Positions 28,601-40,737 of a stretch of 64,000 nucleotides of DNA are shown in pieces; within the stretch, counting starts at the first letter, position 1, and the number at the start of each line of letters is the position of its first letter. Source of the stretch: Bugula neritina (taxonomy: Eukaryota > Bryozoa > Gymnolaemata > Cheilostomatida > Bugulidae); NCBI GenBank assembly GCA_964035545.1, contig OZ037765.1:6088698-6152697 (forward strand). The letters run 5' to 3'. A program made the position numbers and the translations under genes. The notes below the pieces were generated by a model, which saw only the letters and a program-made list of their open reading frames with translations, was not told the origin of the DNA and made no database searches.

Positions 28601-31600
28601 TGTAGGAATTCCAGTATAGAATTTAGTTTGCTCATCTGTAGTGGTGAAAGTTTTAAAAACTTTTACTTTTTCAATAGTTGCTTTTTGTTTAAACGTGGAA
28701 CTTTTTGAGCCTTTTCTTCCAACTTTTGATTTTCGTCTATCAATAGAATGTGCAGATCTTTTTTTCTGAGTAGTTGATGATTCTGGTAACTCAGTTACTT
28801 CTGATGAAGTCTGACTATAAGGATGGCTGTCAGATGAGTTCTGTTGCTCTATATCAGCTGACTCTGTTGAAGACGTTTTCTGTTCGATTCTTTCACATGT
28901 TTCATTAAAACCACTGTTTTTTTGTGCGTCTTACATTATATGCTTTAGTGCATTGGTAACCCAAATGTAGGGTTGGAGTTAGATTTTGCTCAGTGGGCTG
29001 ACCATCCTTATGATTATGATTATGATAGTCTGCTGTGCTCTCTGTAATCTACAGCCACCATTGGTGACTGATGAAACTTAGAATTTGAAGTAAAAATGTG
29101 TTATTTTTACCTGTGCCATTTTACTAGAAATCTATATCTAGCTTTTATAATATAATATTCTTGTAATTTTTCATCATAGCAAGAACTAAATTACATTGTT
29201 TCCACACTAATATTTCATATATTTATAGTTTATTTGAAAGCTTACGTTGTTTATTGTGGATGCAGTTGGCTGCTGCAGAAACTGACTACTATTTTCAAAA
29301 TTTAAAAGGAAAACAAATTCTTGGTGCAGAAGTGGCAGAATATGTAATACAATTTTTTTCAAATTGAAAGTAAGAAATGGGGTCATTTCAGCATTTATAA
29401 GCTGCACATAATAGCTTATGTGTATATTTATACGATGTGGACTTGCTATTACTGTGAGCTACAATATTACCAGCATGGGTGGTTGATTTAACCTCTTAGT
29501 AGTTCCCATGGCTTACATACAATAAAATTCTAGTTGAATAGAATATTTACTATTGTAAAGTACAAAACAAATGACCAAAATATTTCATTTGTTAAACAGA
29601 AGTTTTGTAATACTACTGTGGATTGGCTACTGTACATTAGCTAGATGTAGGCGGAGTCCACACTACCCAGCCATCCAGATGCATATACTAAAGGGCCATT
29701 CAAAAACCAGCCAATCAAAGTCATGTACCAAATTCACAGATGTTTACTGCAAGCTTCCAATGCTAAACAATAACCCATTCAAGCTGCAACAACAAATAAC
29801 TACTAAGCTGGCAGTTATGTAATAATTGGCCTTAAGTTGCAAAAGTGTACCAGGTCATTTTTCTAGACATGCAATTTTTAATTGCGTTTTATAAACACTT
29901 AATTTAGACATTTTAAAAAATCATTTCAAGAGTCATCAATTTAAGATATGAAATTAAATAATGCATGAAAAAAAAGTTGCACAACTAGCTTTTAGAAGCA
30001 TGCATTTTGCAATTGAACTTGCAGAATTTTATATCAGTTACAATGGTAAGACATTGACCTGGTACACTTCGCTGATTGGCTGAGTTTTACATGGTCTATT
30101 ACTTCATAGCCTTCAGCGTTTCCACAGTTGAAATTTAATACAACTCTGTGAGGCTAGCAGCAATCTTTACTCTGGCACATCTTTCTGGCTCCAAATATCG
30201 AATAAAGGCCTGGTCTCACGCTCGTGAGAGTCACACGAAACTCGTGTGACGATTTTTGTGAGTTATCCTTTCATTATGACCAGCCACACACTCTTCGGAT
30301 GAAACACATAATAAATAGTCCGTGAATGAGTCTTGCATAAGGATACAAACAGCAGAAAATTGCCAGACACAGAAACGTGGTAGAAATGAAATAATCACTG
30401 TTGCTAAAATTCTATCGACCAATCAAATGGTGCTTATCGTTAATTGCGATTTTTCGTTTATCGTCTTCGTTGGGTGCACCCAACGAAGACGATTTTGTTT
30501 GAATTACCTCAAATTTGATCGCACGTTTGTGATTTCATGTCAAATAGACGATTTCGTGTGATTCTCACGAACGTGAGGCCAGGCCTTAATACACCTTCAC
30601 TGCTGTTACACACTTGCATTTGTTATAAGTGTGTATTTTATCATATGTTATGCAAGCTCTCATTTCAGAAAAAAGCACGAATTCTAATAATTTTCACGTT
30701 GAGTGTCGAATTCCAGTGCTGAGGTCAACTGATTTTTTACTTCATTTTAGAATCTTCTCCTATCTGGATGTGACAACTCTATGTAGATGTGGCCAAGTAT
30801 CAAAGGTATTTACTACTCTATCCCTGATGGCTCATAGATGTACTATTTAATACGAGTTTAATAATACAACAGGTGTCAGGTTGATACTACAGTAAATCAT
30901 ATTGACTTTTGTGCTTCAGTACTGGAACCTGTTGGCGTTGGATGGCAGCAATTGGCAGCACGTAGATCTGTTTGACTTCCAACTTGATATAGAAGGTCCA
31001 GTGATAGACAATCTGTCCTCCAGGTTCGGTGGCTTCCTGAAGTCACTGAGTCTGAAGGACTGCAAGAGTGTGGCCGACTCGTCTCTGAGGTTAGTAGAAC
31101 AGGAAATCAATAACAGGTAGCATTTTAAATAGTCGTCACATACCCTTTGGGGTAAAGCATACATCACAACGTAAACAGCGTTAGCTTTACCTTGATACTT
31201 GCACTTGACTTTTACCTGCAAGTTTTTCAAGTTTTTCTGCAAAGTTCTTTCTGCTTGGAAAATCGTTTAAGGCAGCATCGATTTGGAGAGAGTCTCGAGT
31301 TTGGGCTTGAAGCTTTGCCAACAACGTGTACTCAGTCACTTCCAACGTTATATTATCTTTACTTGACAAATTAACTGCAATGCCGAACATTGTGGTAGAC
31401 AGTTTATGCGTCCCTCAAAATAACAGAGTTCCCATAGTAACCCACAGTATAGACTGAGTTCTCGCATGCTATTCTATGTGTATTACAGGACACTCTGCCA
31501 ACGCTGCCCTTCCATAGAAATACTCATCCTTCAAGGATGCAAGCTAATCTCTAGCTTGTAAGTCAACATGCTTCTCACTATTTGCAACAACAGTTTGTTT

Positions 31601-33602
31601 ATTATTACACTGATTCTTATGTTGGTATACTAAATAGTTCTGTAATTGGTTGGTGAGGTTAGATATCTAACATGCTGTCACTGTTTAGTGTTAGTATGAA
31701 CAGTTGTTTATCACCTCACCATACCATACTGGTGCCTGCACAAATCTGAAATATTTACCCAGCAACTGGTGTAGAATTTATGCAATTTCAATAGTATTCT
31801 ACTTACTGCGTTTATAGAACCTGTGTTAATATTGGAAGCATGTGCAAAAGGTTACGGAAATTGAATTTAGAATCATGTGAAAGAGTTGACGACTCTGGCC
31901 TTAAAGCTATTGGGTGAGTGTAATCTACAGTCTACACACTTTGAAATGTGTGAAGTCTCTGTTGTGTTGTGTTGTGTTGTATGGGTGTGTAGACATTTTG
32001 ACTATCAGACAACTTTCAAGTGGAAGTGAAAATTGAGTAAAACAAACCCTTTGTTAGAATGTGATTTTATAGCTTTTCCAACATATTTTGGCAAGAAAGG
32101 AATGTGTGGCTCTTCCTCCAGGGTATTATTCAGAGTCTGTAGAGACTGTGTGTTGCTCAGAAATGTAGTTTGCTGGTTGTGTTGTCACTATGTAATGAAT
32201 AATCCATAAAGAGCTTTTATCTCGGCAATTATTAATGAGTATATTATTTATATTTCTCTCTTCTGCATTGTACATTTGACAAACATGGATTGTTTGCTAT
32301 AGTCTGATAAGAGCTTGGCAGGTATAAATTATGTAGAAAGCATTTAGACCTGCTGGCAGGTATTTGCAGCTATTGCTCGGAGTTCTATTATATTTAATCA
32401 ATATAAAGTGTACATCAACAATAATGCGTAGGCAGTGTAGTCCTGGTAGACTGGTGATATGGCACTGCACATTAGTTGTTTTAACTTTGAACAAAATAGT
32501 TACCTGTATATTTTCCATGCCAAGTTGTTGATTTGAACACTATTCACTTGTTCAAAGTACTAGCAAATTATGTATTACCTATTTTTTTTACTTTGGAAAG
32601 ACAACTTCCGAGTAAATTGTAACATAATTTAAAGCTAAAACAAAGTGTGGTTCAAGTATATAAGATAATAACAAATATAATAAGGTATGTAGATTGTTAA
32701 GCTTACACATTTTTAATAGTGTGTAGCATGATGATGATAATATGCTTTATAGCAGTGAGGGTTAATATAATAAGATAATGAATGTAATAATATGTATAGA
32801 TTGTTAAGATTGCCTATTTAATCTAGGAAAGGGTGTCCCAACCTGGAGTCCATATCAATTTCATGGTGCCATAGAGTCACTAATGAGGGAGTTATGGCCA
32901 TCTTCACTTCCTGTAAGCAACTTCAACACATCTACTGCAAAGGGTGCTCAATGGTAATCCAACAAATCAACTATACAAAATAATACTAATTCCTTCAAAT
33001 AGTCTTTTTTGGATAATGTTGCATGATACTTTGTCTGTTTTAGTTAACCGATGACTGCATATATTCTCTGGCCGAAAATTGTCCCCAACTCACGTCACTC
33101 GACATACATTCTATAGTGGTGAGTAGTTATTCATATTACTTTTCTAGTGGCTCATCACCGCCATTATCTTTCTTTTGCAAGTTAATTTGCCCGCAAAGTT
33201 ATCATACTATGCCAGTAAGTTACTTGTTTCAGCTCGAAATGTTTTCAAGTGAAAATATTACAGCGAGTGCCGAAATGAAGGAGCAATGTATGTTGTATCT
33301 AATCTTTGGTGATAAAAAGATTTGAATTATGGGTTTCTGCTTCAGAATATAACAGATATAGCTTTAAAGAAACTGTGTGAGAGCTGTCCCGGCATAACGT
33401 ACTTTTGTATCTCGAGATGTGTAAGATTAATGGATGCCACACTAATAGCTTTAGGAAACAACTGCCACAAACTCAAGACTCTGGAGGCCGCTAGCTGTTC
33501 ACAGTTTACTGATGCTGGTTTTAAAATCCTTGCGCAGGTAAAATGCTACAGTTTTCACACAACTTAGAGCTAACCTACAATGATGTGTTGTGTAAAGTAG
33601 AC

Positions 33603-33640
<38 letters not shown>

Positions 33641-35126
33641 CGTATGTGTGCAATGAATGAATGTGTTGTTCACAAAACTTCTTGCTGTATGATACAACCT
33701 GTTTACTGAGTGCAATTATTATTTTTGTTCTCCGTCTGCCATGTTCAATATTTTCTGCTCTGTATTTTGTAGAACTGCCCTGAATTGGAGAAGATGGATC
33801 TCGAAGAGTGTTTAGATGTAAGTGGCCGTACTGTACCACCGCTTCACATGTTTGAATAAATTAACTTTTTGATTTTTTTTACTAAAATATTACACAAATT
33901 TATTTAAAAATTGGGATGTATTTTTGTGTTTTATAATATTTGAATATTACTTTAACACTGTTTTTGTTGAGCATAGCTTTGTCTTTTTATTTACATTTAT
34001 ACTTTAGACAGCTAATGAAACTACCTAACAAATCATTCGATGCAAAAAAGTAAAACAGCCATTACTTTTAGTTTCACAGTTTTTCTATCAACCACACTTT
34101 CTATAGGAATCTTTTATCTGGCAACATAATGGTTCTGTTGCAGATCACAGATTTGACTTTACAGAACTTAGCTATTGGTTGCCCGAATCTTCAAAGTTTG
34201 GTAAGATCTCTTGAACTCTGTATACGCGTAGTTGTATTTTTGTAGGCTTTTGTTAGTTACTTATGTGACTGTTTGCTATAATAACCATCACAAATATGTT
34301 GCTGTAGAGTTTATCTCATTGTGAGAGGTTAACTGACAATGGAATATATCATCTTTGCCATAATCTCGCTGCAAATGAGAAGCTGCGGGTCTTGGAACTT
34401 GATAACTGTCCAATGATATCTGATGCTTCGCTGGAACACTTGCGAGAATGTACAGCCCTTGAGAGATTAGAACTATATGACTGCCAACTTATATCTAAAC
34501 AAGCTATTCGTAGACTTAAGGTATGCAGAATCTTGTTTACATTTTTAAAGAAAGTTTTTTCCTAGTTTTTGAATGTGAAATTTTTACCTGAATATAATTT
34601 TTTAGTCTATGATTACGACTGTAATTTAATTATATATATATTATATACTAACACTAAATTCAGTGGTGAATCATTTTCATTAGAAATTCTATTGAAGTCA
34701 CTATTTCTGGATTTATTGGTTAAGAACTAACATTTTGATTAAATACAGTAGCATTAACACCTATTTTGTACTGGATTGTTAATCAAACATTACACATATT
34801 ATGGCATTTCTGCTTTGATTATTTTCAAAGTAATGATTGCCAGGCAATATCACTGTTTAATTTTCTATAAAGAACACCTACCTCTTGAAAAAGCATTTTT
34901 GCACCCGTTATATAACTGTTTTCAAATATTTTTTGATTACTGATAGTTGCATGATCGCTCATTTTTATCAACTAACTTGCATCAATCTATTACATTGCTT
35001 TGTGTCTATTCCTTGTAGAATGACTTACCCATGGTGTTGGTGCACGCTTACTTCGCCCCTTTAACACCTCCACAACAATCAGAAGGAAGACGGCAACGTT
35101 ACTGCAGATGTTGTTCACTACTTTAA
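22691..35126 (+). CDS. FBXL20: F-box/leucine-rich-repeat protein, FBXL2/FBXL20 type
   Basis: Substrate receptor of an SCF (SKP1-CUL1-F-box) ubiquitin ligase. Thirteen exons: 22691-22786, 24865-24923, 30751-30805, 30920-31089, 31489-31557, 31818-31913, 32827-32953, 33044-33118, 33346-33537, 33773-33817, 34144-34200, 34308-34520, 35019-35126; 1362 nt, 453 aa, close to the vertebrate length. The F-box (LINRKLPKELLLRIFSYLD onward) is split over exons 2-3. LDGSNWQHVDLFDFQ and about eleven cysteine-containing LRRs follow. The C-terminus CRCCSLL ends in a CaaX box (CSLL), implying geranylgeranylation and membrane anchoring as in FBXL2/FBXL20. The first exon adds a histidine-rich leader of about 32 residues that I do not know from the family; initiation could instead be at the exon 2 ATG. 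Vertebrate FBXL2 and FBXL20 are paralogues, so the symbol is family-level. Confidence 0.93.
22787..24864. other. Intron 1 of FBXL gene
   Basis: 2.1 kb, AT-rich; no exon, repeat element or RNA gene recognised. Confidence 0.5.
25943..27015 (+). repeat. Left terminal inverted repeat (about 1.07 kb)
   Basis: Reverse complement of 29018-30096. It includes a shared 83-codon frame (26217-26468, minus) mirrored at 29571-29822 (plus). The last codons of the transposase fall in its inner end. Confidence 0.9.
26952..29010 (-). pseudogene. Decayed DDE_Tnp_4 (Harbinger/ISL2EU-like) transposase
   Basis: Two coding blocks: about 28575-29010, Ser/Thr-rich then basic, ending at a donor after LYYFLA; and 27750 down to 26952 after an acceptor near 27750. 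The second block has the DDE core: D in IDCTEI (27454-27456), D in MADRGF (27229-27231), E in HVERAI (27099-27101). It is broken by an in-frame TAA at 27298-27300 and a frameshift near 27130, and probably another in an A-run near 28917. All three catalytic residues survive, so decay is recent. No THAP or other DNA-binding domain was recognised upstream; it may be lost or lie in unrecognised exons. Confidence 0.75.
29018..30096 (-). repeat. Right terminal inverted repeat (about 1.08 kb)
   Basis: Mirror of 25943-27015. Inner ends match up to the ATCATAATC block and diverge after it. Confidence 0.9.
30206..30586. mobile_element. Harbinger-like MITE (381 bp)
   Basis: Imperfect TIRs of about 35 bp begin AGGCCTGG; direct TAA copies flank both ends (30203-30205 and 30587-30589), the 3-bp target site typical of PIF/Harbinger. 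No coding capacity. A 32-bp perfect palindrome (30461-30492) sits off-centre. It lies 164 bp before FBXL exon 3. Confidence 0.82.
33604..33650. repeat. (TA)n(TG)n microsatellite
   Basis: Short TA then TG run in an FBXL intron. Confidence 0.85.
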
Positions 35127-35727
35127 ATGCCAGCGCTGTTTGTCATTATAAATGATATTTGCCAGTTGAAATTTGAAACATTCGCATGTTTTGGTATGCC
35201 AATAACCATGCTGATTAGTTGGTGACGGAAGTAGCTTCTCCATCTGGAAAAGCTTATCAGATCTTCTCTTCTACCTAGTCATATAAATATTTTAGTGCAT
35301 ATTATTAAATTTATCATTTTACTCTTAGGTGAAAACACACCTGCTGGACTATTTTGTGCGGTATACTATTTACTAGGTTGTGCAACAGTTACTCTCGAAC
35401 TCTTTATATTATTGTGCGTACAATTATATAGATATTTTCATTATATTATTTTATATAACATTTTGTATTATTGGTCTCATCATTATTTAATTTTTGTAGG
35501 TAATATATCTACCTTTCAAAACCCAATACAAAAATGTGCCACAATTTTTGTTTTAGGTCACACCATTTTAAAGTACATCTTTTCAAAAATCAGTGTAACA
35601 CATCAAAATGCTTTCAGACTATTTCTCACAACCCTGTTTATTTAGGATATGTACAACCGCACCGCACAATTAAGACCTGTATTGTGACATTCCTAGGATT
35701 TATGGACCATCAACACAGTATCCTCAC

Positions 35728-35883
35728 TGAATGGTTCTATTAGCAGCTCCGATTTGGGGTGAAGGAGTGCAGTAGTTTGTGGTTCTCGACTTTGGAGTTT
35801 TAGTTGGAACTCCAAACTTGAGAATCTCAAACTATTGCACTCAGTCACCCCAACTTGGAGCTGCTTATAGAACCATTCATCCT
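35728..35883. repeat. Foldback element (about 155 bp) in FBXL 3' region
   Basis: The two halves are near-perfect inverted repeats: ATGGTTCTATTAGCAGCTCC at the left is mirrored at 35857-35876. A short spacer lies around 35800. Ends resemble the GCAGC-ACC foldback copies at 39.7, 44.9 and 45.3 kb, but the centre differs. Confidence 0.75.
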
Positions 35884-36029
35884 TCACTAGTATGTTTGGA
35901 AGGTTGAGATTGGGCAACCTGCTTGCTTGGCTATTGCATACAAGTAACTAGAGTACTTTTTACAATTTATATTTGTTTTGATCTACACTTTTGGTAGTGT
36001 ACTCACTATCATTGTAGCTTTGTAAAATT

Positions 36030-36035
36030 AATAAA
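36030..36035 (+). terminator. Candidate polyadenylation signal, FBXL gene
   Basis: AATAAA about 900 nt after the FBXL stop. The 35127-36029 interval has no convincing coding exon and is read as 3' UTR containing the foldback element. Confidence 0.4.
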
Positions 36036-36220
36036 CTACTCTAAAAATCATTTCAATTATTTTCAAGCGCTAGTTTTAATTAGTACAGGTCAACTAACCA
36101 TTGGCCACTGACTCTTGCGTTTCATGTGGGCCATGCAACTGCGACCACTTACCAAGTGTCAGAAAATTAGAAAAACTTTCATTTAACAACAGTTCCAAAC
36201 CATGTATAAGACCCATTGTG

Positions 36221-38743
36221 TCACGTTATGGACAACCTCTGATAATCACAAATAACACTTTCTAAAATGGTGAAACAGTCCAAGAAGTCCTCACTAGTCA
36301 ACCCATGTTTTTCATACTGGTGGACATAGGCTTTGGATGTAAACATATTCCAAGCCTTTAAAACAAGTTTGTCAATGGCGTCTATACTTATTTGACTATT
36401 GGTTAACAAACTTGCTGACTTCTCGTAGCCTGAAAAAGGTCTGCTGTTTGTATAAACTTGGAGTCTTTGATTAGCAGGCAACCACTTTGGATACATAGCA
36501 CCTTCGTTGAGACTGTCAATGGGTACGGATGCTGCACCTTTCCCACGCAAGACTAGGGCGTTAGCCACCGATCTGTTATAGTCAGAAGCTGGGCGTACTT
36601 TCATTCCCCAGTTGATACCTGAAACAAAGATACTAGTTTGCTACCATCTCATAAATTTCTATAAATTAAACACTTTTTTACAATATACAACTTCTTGAAA
36701 CCAATGATGTCTAATGTGCCAAAGAGTATCATCACCTTCCTCCATATGAGCTTTGGCAATAAGCATTTGCCTAAGGGTCTTGACTGTTGACTCCCACTGA
36801 AATGTGCTGTATTGTATGTTAGCATCTGCTATCATTGGTATAGTGAGTAAAGATGCAAGTCTATAACTTGGGTGAGCATACAGCTGTTGTACAAAATCGC
36901 CTGCAAAATAATGTTCCCTAATAAATGCATATCAGAAAAAACTGTTCTTACTAAAAAATCCAACTTTGAAAACGGTAAATATTTATAAAAGTGCAGTGCA
37001 TACGTACCGAGAAAATTTTTACTCCCAGATGTCGACGCAGCAGGCGCCAGAAAATGTGACATTTGGTGAGATATAACCTTGTTTATATGAGTGAATGAGA
37101 CATGTTTCAGCCCAAGACGTTTAGCACAGATCTGTTGCACAGGGTCATTCTCCACAATGATTAAACCATCTGCATGCTGAAAATAAACGTTCTTTATTAT
37201 ACATCTATATGAATGAAGTGCATGCAGATAAATCTATCACATGCAACTCAACTCAAAATGATTGACTACTATGTATGCTAGCTACCAACACACACACAAC
37301 CAGTGAAATAGATGGACCACAAAACTTTGGATATCTCAAATATAATGCAGAATTAAAATAGGCTATTTCACTAACATAACAAAACCCACAGCCACAACTG
37401 CCACATTATACTCATGACTGTGCAGTTTTCAAAGCTTGTTTTATAACAGATCCAACAAGAACACTTACTAATTGTATGCATACAACAAGTTTTACAAGCA
37501 AATATCTCATAATTACTTGATATAAATGTGCAAGAGAGAGCAGAGAATTATAGCTCTGCACAATGACTTCTCCACTCTGATATGGTGCAACTACTTCATT
37601 GAGAATAAAAGCTTTTGGGTAGACATCACGGAGCATCTCAGTAACGTAAGTCCCAAGACCAGATCCCGTTCCCCCAGCCAAACTCATTAGGCAAAGGAAA
37701 CCATCAAATCTGTATAAATATTTTCTGTATAAATATTTTCACTCAAAACAGCTTGTTAAAATCAAGAGATTATTTATAAAAATAAAAATTGATTTAATTC
37801 ATGACAATGAAGAGACAAAAAATTATTTTTGTACAGTTTAATACACAAAAAAATAGCCATCAACAGTTCTAGTAACAGCACTGAGGCATGGTTGTGGACA
37901 AATTCTGAAACTTGATAAATTGGCTATTATCACTGGACAATCTTACCTGTCACAGCCTTCGACTTGAGTTCTAATTAGGTCATCTATGGCTGCATCGCAC
38001 TCTTTCCCATGCACACAGTAGCCATGTGCCCAATTGTTGCCAGAACCGGCTTTCTGTGAAAAATATTGCTTGTTTGAATATTGCCAGTGACTACATTGTC
38101 TAGCTGTGGCTAAAGATTGAAGAATTACTTTGGATTCCATGTCTATAAGCACAGATCTAGGAGTATACGAGCTTTTCCCACCTTTGGCTTCATTTCTTAT
38201 GAAAAATCTATCATAAAACAGAAATGAAAAATCTTATCTAATATTGAATACTTAGATATTTCCAAAAAACATCCTTATTTTATTGCTGATAGAAAATGTA
38301 CCTAATTTCAACCTTAATAAAAAACCTATATTTGAGTCACATTAAAAACGTTGATTAAGTTCTTGCAAGTTGCATTACCATCAACTTTCTAAGAGTCAAT
38401 GATGGTAGCATGACACTATACTAACCCAAGCTTTCTGTGCGGCTGTTTACAGTACAAAATGTGGTTTCTTTCAGACAAATAACTATGTGATGCTCAATAA
38501 AAATGGATATAAAGCAATAATAGCAAATCTCATGGACAACAAATGTGCCATTCATGTAGCTTACATCAGTTCTTAGATTTAGACATGAAACATTCCAGAC
38601 CTATCAAGCAGATCTTTTTGATACTGGTCTAAGCTCGTTTGTGAACCACCATCTTTACCAAAAGTGTCATTCATCAGTGAATTGAAAAACTCTGTCCCAA
38701 GTTGATTGCCACATTGACCAAGCTGAACTGTTATGAATGGCAT
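36221..38743 (-). CDS. TUBD1: Delta-tubulin
   Basis: Tubulin-superfamily GTPase required for triplet microtubules of centrioles and basal bodies. Six exons on the minus strand: 38601-38743, 37947-38207, 37517-37709, 37008-37176, 36736-36900, 36221-36618; 1329 nt, 442 aa, close to the vertebrate protein. The N-terminus [16 protein letters not shown] is the canonical tubulin start. The nucleotide-binding signature is AGGTGSGLG at the start of exon 3, with alanine instead of the first glycine of alpha/beta tubulins, as in delta-tubulins. [13 protein letters not shown] is also family-typical. The exon 2 acceptor was chosen to keep the RFFIRNE segment. It converges on the FBXL gene and diverges from MRPL50. 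Its presence suggests the animal builds triplet centrioles or basal bodies. Confidence 0.95.
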
Positions 38744-38935
38744 TGCAGGAAAATAAATTCTACAAATAAAAATGCATCATTTTACAAAATAGTGCTCATC
38801 AGTTATGTTGCTATATTCATATTAATTAAAGTTAATAATTGGTAGATTAAGATAGTTGGTGGCACATCGTTGGGAGCAATAAAACTTGATAGTTCATCAA
38901 GTATATCAAATGTCGTAATTACTCAACTATTATTG

Positions 38936-39115
38936 TGAGCTTGCTGTATAGGTATTATATCATATAAATTATAATACTTATACTTATAGTTATACTTATA
39001 TGTTATATCAATATCGTCTATCAGTAATACTAAGTCTAATACTAATAGTAAAAGTATTACTATTACTGACTGTATTAGTATTAGTAATACTAATACAAAT
39101 AGTATATACTTTATA
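38936..39115. repeat. Degenerate hexamer repeat (AATACT/ATAGTA type)
   Basis: Runs of variants of TATTAC, ATAGTA and TAATAC, period 3/6, upstream of delta-tubulin. The same repeat class recurs near 40.1-40.5, 44.5, 45.7, 60.7, 60.9 and 61.7 kb. Confidence 0.8.
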
Positions 39116-39707
39116 GGCCTAACTAAAAGTGCTAAAATGTTATTTTCATATTGATATTCTGCTTCATCTTGAATTTGAATTGTCATTGATGATTAAATTT
39201 CAATTCCAATTTGATAATCATAATGATATTATTCAATTTCATATTGATATTCAATTCGACAACTTTTACTTAATTTATTCTCATTTTGATTTTGTGACAG
39301 ATATCATATTCAGATTTAGTAAAAATTATATATTAAATTCCATATGCAAAAATTTAGGTTTACGCTCTCTTTTAGTTTTAGTCTTTAAATGTTGGTGCTG
39401 CAAATTTAACAATTACTTCTATAGTTTAAGTTTTGGCATACTGAAACTCTAGCCATTTAATTTTATTATTATACAATACTGTTAGTGACTCTAGCTCGTA
39501 ATTCTTGTTTGATAGCTTGTTCGAAAAAACACTTTGGGACGGGTCGCGCTAAGGTGGTAATATGCATTTAAATGTGGTGGTCGATGCGTTGTTTGCGGTA
39601 TGGCAAAGTTTTGCTTAGCGCAGGCAAGAGCTTTCCTCTACTATTTATAACAAACTCTTAATTTGACAATTAGTAACTGGGGCTATTGCGCATTTAAATA
39701 AAAAATT

Positions 39708-39851
39708 GCTTTAAACAGCTCCAAGTCTGGGGTTACTGATTACAACGAAGTCCCAAGTTTGGGGTTGGAAACTTGGAGTTCGGACAACCATGTCAATGTG
39801 TATACAAAGACTGTACACAGAAACTCTGAACTTGGTGCTGCTTTTAGCGAT
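39708..39851. repeat. Short foldback element, copy B
   Basis: Ends GCTTTAAACAGCTCC and CTTGGTGCTGCTTTTAGCGAT are inverted relatives; the middle contains GAGTTCGGACAACCATGT, shared with the copies near 44.99 and 45.33 kb. Confidence 0.7.
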
Positions 39852-40084
39852 ATTCATTTTTTACCTTTCTCAGCATGATTTACTATCACGTAATATTTCC
39901 CCGACATCAATTTTAACTTCAACTGTTTACAATATCAATTTAGTGCAGTCGCCAGACCCAGTCCGAGTTTAACATAAACAACCACAATTTCAGTTTGTTA
40001 TAATTGGAATTAGTCGGTTTCATGTAGTTTTACTTTTAGTTTTACTGATTTACCATCAGTATCATTATGATTATCAGTGAGACT

Positions 40085-40460
40085 CCGACTGAGTATGAGT
40101 ATGAGTATCACTATCAGTTTCACTACCAGTACGAGTATGATACAGTATGAGTATCGCTGACACATCATTAAAGTATCATACTATCAGCATATAGGAGAAT
40201 TGAAATTGAATATGACATTGACTATGAGTATCAATATGAGTATCAGTATGACCATGCGTATGAGTAGTACTAATACTAATACTAATACTGTAATAGTAAT
40301 ACTAATACTGCAATAGTATGACTATCACTATCATACACTTACAGTTACTGCTTAGTCTTACAGTTACAGTATGACTATGAGTATCAGTATCACTGTCACA
40401 CTGACAGTAACACTCACTGTGAGTGTGAATCAGAGCGTCTATAAGTATAATTAATAATAC
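40085..40460. repeat. Degenerate GTATGA/GTATCA hexamer satellite
   Basis: Period-6 repetition of GAGTAT, CAGTAT, GACTAT and similar, merging into TACTAA runs. Confidence 0.8.
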
Positions 40461-40737
40461 TAATCAAAACAGTTATGCTTATAGTATCAGTATGGGTATA
40501 CCATATATATCTAATATAGTTTATAAAATTACTAGTTCTGTTCCAGTTATACTTATTAAGCTTGATTTTTAAATGTGAAAGCAAACAGTTAAATCTGAAT
40601 AATTAAGTCCAACTCAAATACACTTTTAAGCTCAACTCTTCACTGCCATTCTATGTTAATCTTAATTTTCAAATTTCAGCGTGGAATATTTCACTTTGCG
40701 TCAATTTATCTTTAACCTAATCAGCATTTACATCACA

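Larger units (their letters stand above)
25943..30096 (-). mobile_element. DNA transposon with >1-kb TIRs, Harbinger/ISL2EU-like
   Basis: About 4.15 kb in intron 2 of the FBXL gene. Terminal inverted repeats of about 1.07 kb start GACCATG and end CATGGTC, flanked on each side by TA. They differ only by scattered mismatches and small indels. The unique middle encodes a DDE transposase on the minus strand, antisense to FBXL. The transposase's catalytic core is Harbinger-like (DDE_Tnp_4). The long TIR and short TA target site fit the ISL2EU subgroup better than canonical Harbinger (3-bp TSD); that subgroup assignment is inference. Confidence 0.8.
38744..40737. other. Divergent intergenic region TUBD1/MRPL50
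   Basis: No coding exon seen. It contains hexamer repeats, a TTGATATTCAAT-rich block (39140-39310), a CpG-containing stretch near 39530-39620, a foldback copy (39708-39851) and GTATGA/GTATCA repeats (40085-40460). It must hold the promoters of both flanking genes, but no motif is distinctive. Confidence 0.5.

Noticed and set aside
35295-35645. 116-aa plus-strand frame after the FBXL stop
   Set aside because: AT-rich composition with Leu/Ile/Tyr bias, no domain, lies in the probable 3' UTR.
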